64,000 nucleotides of DNA, taken from Pseudomonas sp. C2B4 (GTDB lineage Bacteria > Pseudomonadota > Gammaproteobacteria > Pseudomonadales > Pseudomonadaceae). The DNA lies in assembly GCF_013359695.1 (NCBI RefSeq), contig NZ_JABFMU010000023.1:16897-80896 (forward strand), read 5' to 3'. Under the pieces are notes generated by a model. It ran no database searches. It saw only the letters and a program-made list of their open reading frames with translations, and was not told the DNA's origin. A program made the translations under genes and the position numbers. Below are positions 52,243 to 59,543 of this stretch, one piece after another. Every line of letters starts with the position of its first letter. Within the stretch, counting starts at the first letter, position 1.

Positions 52243-52818
52243 ATGTTGATTGGTTACGCCCGCGTCTCGACCGACGATCAACTCCTCGATCTGCAACGCG
52301 ATGCGTTGGAGAAAGCGGGCTGTGAGCACCTCTTCGAGGACACCGCTAGTGGTGCCAAGGCCGAGCGCGTGCGGCTGACCGCCTTGCTGTCCACGTTGCG
52401 ACGGGGCGACACCGTGGTGATTTGGCGCCTGGATCGCCTCGGCCGCTCGCTGAAGGACCTGATCCGATTGGTCGAGCAGCTGGACGCCGCCGGCGTTGGC
52501 CTGCGCAGCTTGCAGGAGAATATCGACACCGCCTCAATTGGAGGCCGCTTGGTGTATCACCTGTTCGGCGCCTTGGCCGAGTTCGAGCGCAACCTGATCC
52601 GCGAACGCACCCAAGCCGGCTTGTCCGCCGCGCGGGCTCGCGGACGCAAGGGCGGGCGCAAGAAACGGCTCGATCCGGCCAAGCAAGAACTGGCCCTGCG
52701 CCTCTATCACGAGCGGCAACACACCGTGGCGGAAATTTGCCGGATGATGGGCATCGGTCGCTCGACGCTCTACAACTACCTGACCGAGGCCGAGCGTGAT
52801 GCCCAGCGGGCGGCGTAA
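52243..52818 (+). CDS. serine resolvase of the transposition module
   Basis: A 191-residue resolvase: YARVSTDDQ (catalytic Ser), WRLDRLGRSLKDL, FERNLIRERTQAGL and a C-terminal HTH (TVAEICRMMGIGRSTLYNYL). I use the ATG at 52243; a TTG four codons earlier is possible. The 3' end overlaps the transposase start by 20 bases. Confidence 0.9.
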   Translation: MLIGYARVSTDDQLLDLQRDALEKAGCEHLFEDTASGAKAERVRLTALLSTLRRGDTVVIWRLDRLGRSLKDLIRLVEQLDAAGVGLRSLQENIDTASIGGRLVYHLFGALAEFERNLIRERTQAGLSAARARGRKGGRKKRLDPAKQELALRLYHERQHTVAEICRMMGIGRSTLYNYLTEAERDAQRAA

Positions 52819-54460
52819 AATCATTCCGACCGATTCGCTGATTCAATTGCGGCAGCGGCTCGACCGCTTGCCGAAAAAAAGCCCCGAAAGGACTGCTCAG
52901 GTGGCCGCGATAGCCGAGTTGTACGGCGTGTCGCCAAGCACCGTATACCGGGCGCTGAATCTCATCCATAAACCCCATGCGGCTCATCGGGCCGATTACG
53001 GCAAGCCGCGTGTGTTGCAGCAAGCCGAGCTGGAGTGCTACTGCGAGCTGATCGCCGCGCTGAAACTGCGAACCACCAATAAGCAAGGAAGGCACCTGTC
53101 CACCCGCCGCGCCATTGAGCTGCTGGAAGACTACGGGGTGGAGAGCGAGCAAGGCTTGGTCAAGGCGCCCAAAGGGGTGCTGACCCGCAGCACGGTGAAC
53201 GAATACCTCAACCGCTGGCATCTGGATCAGTCACGGTTGTTGCGGCAGCCTCCAGCCACGCGTTTTCAGGCGACGCACAGCAACGACTGTTGGCAGTTCG
53301 ACCTCTCGCCCTCCGACCTCAAACACATCGACAAACCGGACTGGATCGACCCGGCCAGGGGCGAGCCGACGCTGATGCTGTTCAGCGTGGTTGACGACCG
53401 CAGTGGCGTGGCCTATCAGGAATACCACTGTGTGTATGGCGAGGATGCGGAGTCGGCGTTGCGCTTCCTGTTCAACGCCATGGCGCCGAAAGCGGACCCT
53501 ACCTTTCCCTTCCAGGGCCGTCCCAAGCTGATCTACTTGGACAACGGCCCGGTGGCCAAGCGCCGCGTCTTCCAGAACGTCATGCAGGCGCTGGGCATTG
53601 ACTGGCAGACGCACATACCCGCCGGAAAGGATGGCACCCGCACCACGGCCCGCTCGAAAGGCAAGGTGGAGCGACCTTTTCGCACCGTGAAGGAAGCCCA
53701 CGAGACGCTGTATCACTTCCACAAGCCGGAAACTGAAGCGCAGGCCAACGAATGGTTGCTGCGTTACCTGGTGCGCACCTACAACACCCAGGATCATCGC
53801 GCCGAACCGCATTCACGGATCGATGACTGGCTCGCCAACTTGCCTGTCGAGGGCCTGCGCGAGATGTGCACCTGGGAGCAGTTCTGCCGCTTCGCCCGCG
53901 AGCCGGAGCGGCGCAAGGTCGGCGTCGATGCGCGGGTCAGCATCGACGGTACGGCCTACGAGGTGGAGCCCGACATGGCCGGCGAAACCGTGATGTTGCT
54001 CTGGGGCTTGTTCGATGACGAACTCTATGCCGAGTTCGAGGGTGAGCGCTTCGGACCTTATTACCCGGTTTCCGGCCCCATTCCGCTGCACCGTTACCGC
54101 GCCTTCAAGCGTGGCAAGGCGGATGAGCGATCGGATCGCATTCGCTCGCTGGCTGACCAGCTTGGCCTGCCCATCGCCGCCTTGGCCGGGGACGATGTGC
54201 GGCTGATGCCGCCGGCCGTTCCCGTGTCACTGCCCCGCCAACCCTTCGATGCCGAGGCACATGAATACCGGTTTCCCAGCGTCATCGCCGCCAAACTGGC
54301 CATCGCCGATGATCTGGCGCAGCCGTTGGCTAAGCTCTCAGCCGACGATCAAGCCTACATCCATCAGGTGCTGAGCGAAACCCTCATACAGTGCATCGTA
54401 CTGGAGCGCGTGCGGGGCTACTTCCGCCACAAGAAAATAGGAGAAGAACATGCGGGCTGA
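52799..54460 (+). CDS. tniA: TniA/IS481-like DDE transposase
   Basis: A 553-residue integrase-core transposase. HTH near residue 40 (IAELYGVSPSTVYRALN), then a DDE core: CWQFDLSPSDLK (Asp), LIYLDNGPVAK (Asp) and SKGKVERPFRT (Glu). The C-terminal domain is of the Mu-type (DARVSIDGTAYEVEPDMAG). It should bind the seven sub-repeats in each 167-bp end with the adjacent ATPase. A GTG directly precedes the ATG. Close family assignment (Tn402 versus IS481-like) is not certain by eye. Confidence 0.85.
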   Translation: MPSGRRKIIPTDSLIQLRQRLDRLPKKSPERTAQVAAIAELYGVSPSTVYRALNLIHKPHAAHRADYGKPRVLQQAELECYCELIAALKLRTTNKQGRHLSTRRAIELLEDYGVESEQGLVKAPKGVLTRSTVNEYLNRWHLDQSRLLRQPPATRFQATHSNDCWQFDLSPSDLKHIDKPDWIDPARGEPTLMLFSVVDDRSGVAYQEYHCVYGEDAESALRFLFNAMAPKADPTFPFQGRPKLIYLDNGPVAKRRVFQNVMQALGIDWQTHIPAGKDGTRTTARSKGKVERPFRTVKEAHETLYHFHKPETEAQANEWLLRYLVRTYNTQDHRAEPHSRIDDWLANLPVEGLREMCTWEQFCRFAREPERRKVGVDARVSIDGTAYEVEPDMAGETVMLLWGLFDDELYAEFEGERFGPYYPVSGPIPLHRYRAFKRGKADERSDRIRSLADQLGLPIAALAGDDVRLMPPAVPVSLPRQPFDAEAHEYRFPSVIAAKLAIADDLAQPLAKLSADDQAYIHQVLSETLIQCIVLERVRGYFRHKKIGEEHAG

Positions 54461-55421
54461 AGTGATGCAGCACTACGGACTGACGTTGCCACTGAACCAG
54501 GCCGGGTACTTTGAAACCGCCCACCATCAACAGTTGATCAAGGACATCAAGGGGGCAATCTTCGAAGGACGGCTGATTGCCCTGTGCGGTGTCATCGGCA
54601 GCGGTAAGACCGTGATGCTGCGCCGGCTGCAACAAGCGATGGAGGAGGAAAAGAAGATCACGGTTTCGAAATCACTGGCCATCGAGAAGCACAGCATCAA
54701 GTTGGCCACCTTCATCGCCGCGCTCTTCTACGACCTTTCCACCGAGAAACAGGTACGCATCCCGACCCAGGGCGAAAAACGAGAGCGTGACCTGCGCGAG
54801 TTGGTGAGGAAGAACAAGCGCCCGGTCGCCCTGTTCGTCGATGAGGCGCATGACCTCAACGGCCACACCCTGACCGGCCTGAAGCGCTTGATGGAGCTGG
54901 TCGAGGACGGCGACGGTCGGCTGTCCATTGTATTGGCCGGGCACCCCAAGCTGCGTAACGACCTGCGCCGACCGACGATGGAGGAAATCGGCTACCGCAC
55001 TGACATTTTCTCGCTCGACGGCATCACTGGTAGCCAGCGGGAATATATTCATTGGTTGCTGGATACCTGTACGGCGGGAAAGGTCGAATCCGAGTCGATC
55101 TTGACTGAAGATGCCATTGATTTGCTCGCCACCAAGCTGCGCACACCCCTGCAAATCCAACTGCATCTTAGCTTGGCCCTGGAGGCCGGCTACCTGACCG
55201 GTGAGAAGCCCGTGTCGGCAGAACTCGTGCATTCAGTTTTGTCCCGCCAACTGGATGACCTGGAGCCGACTCTCACGCGCCACGGCTACCGCCTTAAGGA
55301 ACTGGTGGAGCAGTTCGACGCCAAGCCCACCGAGATCAAGGCGTTGTTCAGCAATACGCTCGACCCGGCGCGGGCCGTCGAGCTGCGCGACAAGATGCTG
55401 GCAGCGGGCTTGCCGATTTGA
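54450..55421 (+). CDS. tniB: TniB/ExeA-like AAA+ transposition ATPase
   Basis: A 323-residue ATPase: P-loop GVIGSGKTVMLRRL (about residues 48-61), Walker B VALFVDEAHDLNG, sensor I VLAGHPKLRN. Such ATPases select target DNA for the transposase (TniB, TnsC, MuB). Overlaps tniA by 11 bases and ends 7 bases before the right terminal repeat. Confidence 0.87.
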   Translation: MRAEVMQHYGLTLPLNQAGYFETAHHQQLIKDIKGAIFEGRLIALCGVIGSGKTVMLRRLQQAMEEEKKITVSKSLAIEKHSIKLATFIAALFYDLSTEKQVRIPTQGEKRERDLRELVRKNKRPVALFVDEAHDLNGHTLTGLKRLMELVEDGDGRLSIVLAGHPKLRNDLRRPTMEEIGYRTDIFSLDGITGSQREYIHWLLDTCTAGKVESESILTEDAIDLLATKLRTPLQIQLHLSLALEAGYLTGEKPVSAELVHSVLSRQLDDLEPTLTRHGYRLKELVEQFDAKPTEIKALFSNTLDPARAVELRDKMLAAGLPI

Positions 55422-55428
55422 GCCCCAT

Positions 55429-55595
55429 TATTTGCAGCTAATCCTGGCTGGCGATGATGGAATGCAGGTCGGCACGGATCAATGCTGGTTCATTCGCAAT
55501 CAATGCTGGTTGGCCGGGTCGGTCATTCGCAGTTAATTCTGGTCGAAAACCGCGATGATTGCAGGTCGGGACGTTTTCAAATGCAGGTCGCTACA
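55429..55595 (-). repeat. right 167-bp terminal inverted repeat
   Basis: Inverted match to 40967-41133 at full length with a handful of substitutions, containing the same seven sub-repeats. Its outermost 19 bases encode the final residues and stop codon of the interrupted methyltransferase. Confidence 0.88.
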
Positions 55596-57253
55596 ACTAA
55601 CGAAAGGCCAACGGCCACTGGGCGAACCCATACAGGCATATGGCTGAGCAAGAAGGTTTCCCCTTGCTTGGCGAGCAGGATGGTTTGAGCCATTACACCG
55701 GCAATGGCTTCAGCAGCCTTTGGTGGAACCGCGTTCCCGATCCGTTCCCGCCATGCTTGATCGCTCAAGCCATCCAGTTCGAGCATTTCCTCGGGGTCGA
55801 CAAGGCTTTGCAATGCAGCCATTTCAAGTGTGGTGAATGGGCGGTGCCAGGTGCCGTCGAGGCTTCTGATCACGCATGTCAGTCGATCATTGGCTGCCGG
55901 CATTCTTGGATCGGCGACACTCCAACGGCCATTGTCCAAGCGCGCACTGGCGGACACAGCACCGGCAGTGCTGTCCCAAGGGACCACGCCGTAATGCCCG
56001 CCAGTGAGATAGGCATCCCCTTTCACGCGGCGCAGGCCGGAGCGAGGATCCTGCACAGCGAAGGCCCCCTGCCCTGTTGTACTGCCCGCGATCACAGTTC
56101 GAGCGCAGCCATTCCAACGGGTTACGTTGTACTTGCCGTGTCCACCAGCTGCGCCACGCGGATCCGCAACGCTGAACGTGCCCTGACCTGGTGACTTGAC
56201 CCCAATAATTGCGCCGCTGGTGTCCTCCCACTTGCGCACGCCGTATTGATGATATTGCGGGGCGTCTATGGGGCTGCGCGGATCTGCGACAGAGAATGCC
56301 CCGTTGGTAGGGCCTGATTGGCCCGCCACGGTCCCTACGGCTTTATTCCAGGCATTTACACCCAAATAGCCTGAGAACGCCTCTGGCACGATCACAAAGT
56401 CCCGCAGATAGCCGTCATGGATCGCCAGTTGATCGAGGCTGCGCCAATCCTTGCCCGCTTCGACAAGCGCGAGCCGCACCCATGTTTTCCATTGCAGTGA
56501 CGGCACGCGGTGCATTGGGCCTGCGCGCTCGATGTCACCTGGCATCGGCATGCGGCCGAGGACGGCACCGACGGATTGCAACGACTTCTTTTCCGGCTCG
56601 TACAGGAACGGAGGAACCTTCTCGACGTGGCGGGCGACCAGCAAGAACCGTTTCCGGGATTGGGCCAGTCCCCCCAGTTCGCCGCAGTCGTGGGTCGTCT
56701 CCGAGACGGCGTAGCCGAAGAACTCAAGGATCTGCCCGATCTGATCAAGCAAGTGTCGGCCACGGCTGGCCAGACGCGGTACGTTCTCGAACACGATCAA
56801 GCTGACTGGGTTGTGTTGCCATGCTTCGCACATGAGCCACACGCAACGTAGCGTCAGCTCGTTGAGCGCCTGATATTTGGGGGTGAGGCTCAATGCTTCG
56901 GACAACAAGCCCGACGCGCCTTTGCATGGGCTGCTGATGAACACAACGTCAGGATCTTGGTAGCCAGCGGCGCGGCGAATGTCATCCGGCGTAGCCTCCC
57001 GCCAATCCGCAGGCGGTTGCTTGCCGTGAAACGCGATGTACTGCTCGCGGGTGAACAGATCCATCTGAGTACCTGGTACACCGGCCAAGCGCTCAAAATC
57101 CTTGAGCGCTCCGGCGTCCACGTCGACACCACCGACGCAACGCCATTCGGCCTGCAGCTTGCCGACTATCTCTTTGTTCTGGTTGAAACCCTTTGCGCCG
57201 CCGCCAAGACCGCAGCAGAAATGAAAGTGCTTGAGCACGTACCTGATAGGCAT
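55577..57253 (-). CDS. DNA cytosine (C5) methyltransferase, C-terminus altered by transposon
   Basis: 558 residues with the C5-methyltransferase motifs: I (FCCGLGGGAKGF), IV with catalytic Cys at residue 110 (ISSPCKGASG), VI (VFENVPRL), VIII (AQSRKRFLLV) and X (IGNAVPPKAAEA). The target-recognition region is unusually long and contains four (F/W)(S/A)V(A/Q)DPR repeats about 35-50 residues apart. The last residues (VATCI) and stop come from the transposon end; the pre-insertion end would read ...LSLVNHLDNAA and stop 13 bases before the terminator stem at 40911. All motifs are intact, so it is probably still active. May protect the plasmid from restriction. Confidence 0.9.
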   Translation of the reverse strand: MPIRYVLKHFHFCCGLGGGAKGFNQNKEIVGKLQAEWRCVGGVDVDAGALKDFERLAGVPGTQMDLFTREQYIAFHGKQPPADWREATPDDIRRAAGYQDPDVVFISSPCKGASGLLSEALSLTPKYQALNELTLRCVWLMCEAWQHNPVSLIVFENVPRLASRGRHLLDQIGQILEFFGYAVSETTHDCGELGGLAQSRKRFLLVARHVEKVPPFLYEPEKKSLQSVGAVLGRMPMPGDIERAGPMHRVPSLQWKTWVRLALVEAGKDWRSLDQLAIHDGYLRDFVIVPEAFSGYLGVNAWNKAVGTVAGQSGPTNGAFSVADPRSPIDAPQYHQYGVRKWEDTSGAIIGVKSPGQGTFSVADPRGAAGGHGKYNVTRWNGCARTVIAGSTTGQGAFAVQDPRSGLRRVKGDAYLTGGHYGVVPWDSTAGAVSASARLDNGRWSVADPRMPAANDRLTCVIRSLDGTWHRPFTTLEMAALQSLVDPEEMLELDGLSDQAWRERIGNAVPPKAAEAIAGVMAQTILLAKQGETFLLSHMPVWVRPVAVGLSLVVATCI

Positions 57254-57304
57254 GATCGTATTCCGTCACTGATGCCCGGACCGAGAGGTCCGGGCGTGCT
57301 GAGG

Positions 57305-57547
57305 TCAAATGGCTGAGGCTGTCGCTTCGGCCATGTCGCGGAAGATTTCGGCGTGCAGTTCCAACGGGAACTCGGCGAGAACTTCGCGCTGGCCGATGCC
57401 GGAGCGCTGCGCGACAACCATGTACAGGGTGACGGTGGAAGGGATTTGCCCAGGACGGGCTTGGTGGGAGGGTTCAACGGTAAAACCGCTGTACTCGCGA
57501 AGGGTCTTCGCGTCGCTGAAATAAAGCAGGTGGGTTTCGGTAGCCAT
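57305..57547 (-). CDS. hypothetical leading-region protein
   Basis: An 80-residue soluble protein (MATETHLLYFSDAKTLREYSG...). Not recognised. It is first in the run leading to the methyltransferase (51-bp gap) and has the full promoter-leader (copy D). Confidence 0.65.
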   Translation of the reverse strand: MATETHLLYFSDAKTLREYSGFTVEPSHQARPGQIPSTVTLYMVVAQRSGIGQREVLAEFPLELHAEIFRDMAEATASAI

Positions 57548-57659
57548 TGTTTGAATCTCCTTCGAGTGGCTTGGAGCGGTTGCCGCCGCTTTGTCCCAAG
57601 CTGCCGAGGCGGTATTGCCTCGACAAATCCATTATTTCAAAGGAGCCCCAAAAAGTCAA
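57548..57659 (-). promoter_or_regulatory. leading-region promoter plus structured leader, copy D
   Basis: TTGACT (57654-57659), 17 bp, AATAAT (57631-57636). Leader hairpin is GCTTGG/CCAAGC where copies A and B have GCCTGG/CCAGGC, a compensatory change; inner GCGGCGGCAACCGC is unchanged. Ribosome-binding site GAAGGAGA. Confidence 0.78.
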
Positions 57660-57703
57660 CTAAAAGTATCATTAGATTTTACCTTTAGTAATTTTTTATT
57701 AAT

Positions 57704-57892
57704 TCACTTCAACTGACGGGCAATACAGGCCAGCTTAGTTTTGAATGGCTCGACAACTGGCTTCGCGCAATATTCAGCTAGTTCACTGGCTTGTCGTTGC
57801 GACACAAGAACGCTGTACGATACCGCACCGACAGCGACAAACAGAGCCAGTACCAGCAGCACAGTGCTGCGTTTTGATTTAGCGTTTTGCAT
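57704..57892 (-). CDS. small single-span membrane protein
   Basis: 62 residues: basic N-terminus (MQNAKSKRS), one membrane segment (VLLVLALFVAVGAVSYSVLV), and a periplasmic tail with two Cys (EYCAKP, LACIARQ). Could be an entry-exclusion-like or unknown plasmid protein. GGAAATCAG precedes the start. Confidence 0.5.
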   Translation of the reverse strand: MQNAKSKRSTVLLVLALFVAVGAVSYSVLVSQRQASELAEYCAKPVVEPFKTKLACIARQLK

Positions 57893-57991
57893 CGATCTGA
57901 TTTCCTTGACCTGGTGAAGTGGCCCGGCGGAGCGGGCGATGGGCTTAGCAGTTTATTTCAAGAATCGACATCAACTGGTGTAGCCATCAAA

Positions 57992-58153
57992 TCAGTACCC
58001 CAGCCAATGCATTACGTCACGGGACTTGTATTCCGAGTGGTCGCCCAGCTCGTCTACAAGATCGGCGAAGGCGAGGGAATGTTTCTCGCACTCGGCTTTT
58101 GCTTCGTCGCGGCTTACCACGTTGTCTTCTTCGAGAGCTTCGTCCAGGGTCAT
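57992..58153 (-). CDS. 53-residue conserved-type plasmid protein
   Basis: Starts MTLDEALEEDNVVSRDEAK and ends SRDVMHWLGY. The acidic sequence with a terminal (V/D)-W-L-G-Y resembles small hypothetical proteins common on proteobacterial plasmids. The GAGGTGATAACG before the ATG is a good ribosome-binding site. Lies between two other small minus-strand genes. Confidence 0.6.
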   Translation of the reverse strand: MTLDEALEEDNVVSRDEAKAECEKHSLAFADLVDELGDHSEYKSRDVMHWLGY

Positions 58154-58216
58154 CGTTATCACCTCATCTGTTGGGGTTGCCCGGTGCTTACCTGCACCAG
58201 GCGCGCCGAATGTTGA

Positions 58217-58435
58217 TTACTTGGTGTCGTCGCCTTCGAGGTCACTGCGACTCGGCGCCAGGTCGACCAACGCGCGTTTCCCTTTCGGATCGATGACTGT
58301 GAACACGCATGCGCTACCTGGCTCGCCATTCGCTACACGCTTAGCGAAATACTGTTTCGCAACAGCTTGAGCAGCAGCCAGGGGACCGCCAGTTACATCA
58401 ACGTCCATTTCCCAAATAACACGATGAACAGCCAT
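58217..58435 (-). CDS. small conserved-type plasmid protein
   Basis: 72 residues (MAVHRVIWEMDVDVTGGPLA ... SACVFTVIDPKG). The HRV(I/V)WEMDVDA...FTV pattern is common in short plasmid proteins of unknown function. It is transcribed from promoter-leader copy C, followed by the 53- and 62-residue genes. Confidence 0.65.
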   Translation of the reverse strand: MAVHRVIWEMDVDVTGGPLAAAQAVAKQYFAKRVANGEPGSACVFTVIDPKGKRALVDLAPSRSDLEGDDTK

Positions 58436-58544
58436 TTCATTCTCCTTCGCAATTCGCTTGGGCGGTTGCCGCCGCTGGTTCCAAGCTACCGAAGCGGGAT
58501 TGCTTCGACGGAGAAATTATCTCAAAAAATAGAAAACGAGTCAA
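58436..58544 (-). promoter_or_regulatory. leading-region promoter plus structured leader, copy C
   Basis: TTGACT (58539-58544), 17 bp, GATAAT (58516-58521). Leader hairpin GCTTGG/CCAAGC, ribosome-binding site GAAGGAGAATGAA. The 16-bp palindrome lies at the same distance upstream as in copy B. Confidence 0.8.
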
Positions 58545-58579
58545 CTATAAGTATCATCTGATAGGACTATATATTTACT

Positions 58580-58595
58580 TTCTCGCATGCGAGAA
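58580..58595. promoter_or_regulatory. 16-bp palindrome, copy 5 (TTCTCGCATGCGAGAA)
   Basis: Perfect palindrome with 35 bases between it and the -35 box of leader copy C; on the other side it is 13 bases from a TTGACC box before the toxin gene, so it could act on both divergent promoters. Confidence 0.7.
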
Positions 58596-58608
58596 TGCGC
58601 CCATCCGC

Positions 58609-58947
58609 TTGACCTTGTGTCATATATATAATACACTTATACCCATAAAAACGATTATCCAAACCGCCACTTACATGACTTGGGAACGCAAACTGCGTGA
58701 CAAGAAGGCCAAACTGATTATCGCGGCGCGGGTGTTGCGCGTAGCCCACGGGTTGCTTGGTGACGTGCAGCCAGTCGGTCAAGGCGTCAGTGAGTTGCGA
58801 ATTCATCATGGCCCCGGCTACCGGGTGTATTTCCAGCAGCGCGGCGATCAGCTGGTCCTATTGCTCTGCGGTGGGGATAAAAGCAGTCAGGCGCGGGATA
58901 TAGAAACCGCTAAAACTCTGGCAAGCCAGTGGAGTGAAGACGAATGA
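58609..58947 (+). CDS. RelE/ParE-superfamily toxin (HI1419-like killer protein)
   Basis: A type II toxin of the addiction-module killer family: MTWERKLRDKKAKLIIAARVLR, then VGQGVSELRIHHGPGYRVYF and LLLCGGDKSSQARDIETAKTLA. Family members are about 100 residues and would begin near TIIQTATYM. No ATG precedes that point: the only listed start is TTG at 58609, and the intervening CATATATATAATACACTTAT looks like promoter. The true start is probably a non-ATG codon between 58609 and 58660, so the first codons are uncertain. Its stop overlaps the antidote start. Confidence 0.78.
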   Translation: MTLCHIYNTLIPIKTIIQTATYMTWERKLRDKKAKLIIAARVLRVAHGLLGDVQPVGQGVSELRIHHGPGYRVYFQQRGDQLVLLLCGGDKSSQARDIETAKTLASQWSEDE

Positions 58948-59240
58948 AAGAACCAATTTACGAATACGATCCAGCGGAATTACTCACAGACGCGGAATCT
59001 ATCGCCATCTTTATGGCTGATGCTTTCGAATCGGGGGATGCCTCATTTATCGCGCAAGCGCTGAGCGTGGTAGCTCGCGCCAAAGGCATGACCGCAATTG
59101 CAAAAGAGGCAGGCGTTACCCGCGCACACCTCTACCAACTGAAAAACGGCAACCCGACTTTGAAAACCATGATTGGGGTAATGCGGGCGGTTGGCTTGGA
59201 CATGACAGCCAAACAACACAGTGAAGCTGCCCACGGATAA
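58944..59240 (+). CDS. HTH antidote protein (HI1420-like)
   Basis: A 98-residue antitoxin. Opening IYEYDPAELLTDAESIAIFMADAFE and a Cro/CI-type HTH (TAIAKEAGVTRAHLYQLKNGNPTLKTMIGVMRAVG) match the putative addiction-module antidote family that pairs with the upstream killer. Toxin-first order is normal for this type. Likely neutralises the toxin and represses the operon. Confidence 0.87.
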   Translation: MKEPIYEYDPAELLTDAESIAIFMADAFESGDASFIAQALSVVARAKGMTAIAKEAGVTRAHLYQLKNGNPTLKTMIGVMRAVGLDMTAKQHSEAAHG

Positions 59241-59250
59241 AGGAGGCACC

Positions 59251-59466
59251 ATGTCTGGCCGTGATACATCAGCGCGCCTGCCCGTCATTGACGGGCCATG
59301 CAAAGGCCAACGGATTGCACAGGTTCAAGACAGCTTCTCTTTCGAGATTGCTAGTACCTCAAGCAAGACCAAGGGGAAGTTTACATACCATTTACGCCGC
59401 CACCGGCTGATCGGGCTGGTGTGGGCTTCGCCTACGAACAAAAGCGTTTCGCCCATTGAATCCTAG
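59251..59466 (+). CDS. hypothetical protein
   Basis: 71 residues (MSGRDTSARLPVIDGPCKGQ...), soluble and basic. GGAGGCACC precedes the ATG at 59251. Not recognised. It follows the antidote gene by 10 bases and may be co-transcribed. Confidence 0.55.
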   Translation: MSGRDTSARLPVIDGPCKGQRIAQVQDSFSFEIASTSSKTKGKFTYHLRRHRLIGLVWASPTNKSVSPIES

Positions 59467-59483
59467 GCAGAATGCTTGCAGAC

Positions 59484-59510
59484 AAGCCCGCCAATGTGCG
59501 GGTTTTTCTT
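59484..59510 (+). terminator. terminator after the toxin-antidote operon
   Basis: CCCGC-CAATGT-GCGGG stem followed by TTTTTCTTT. Confidence 0.85.
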
Positions 59511-59543
59511 TACTCAAATGTTGACTCGGCGGCTCTGCCGGAG

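Larger units (their letters stand above)
40967..55595. mobile_element. 14.6-kb catabolic transposon with 167-bp terminal repeats
   Basis: Ends TGTAG...CTACA with 167-bp inverted repeats (40967-41133, 55429-55595) that differ at only a handful of positions, flanked by a 6-bp direct repeat ACTAAC (40961-40966, 55596-55601). Cargo: resolvase, PucR regulator, cupin, FAD oxidoreductase, HyuA/HyuB-type enzyme and porin. At the right end lies the transposition module (resolvase, TniA-like, TniB-like), whose last stop is 7 bp from the right repeat. TGT...ACA ends and multi-site long repeats fit the Mu/Tn7/Tn402 transposase group. Confidence 0.88.
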
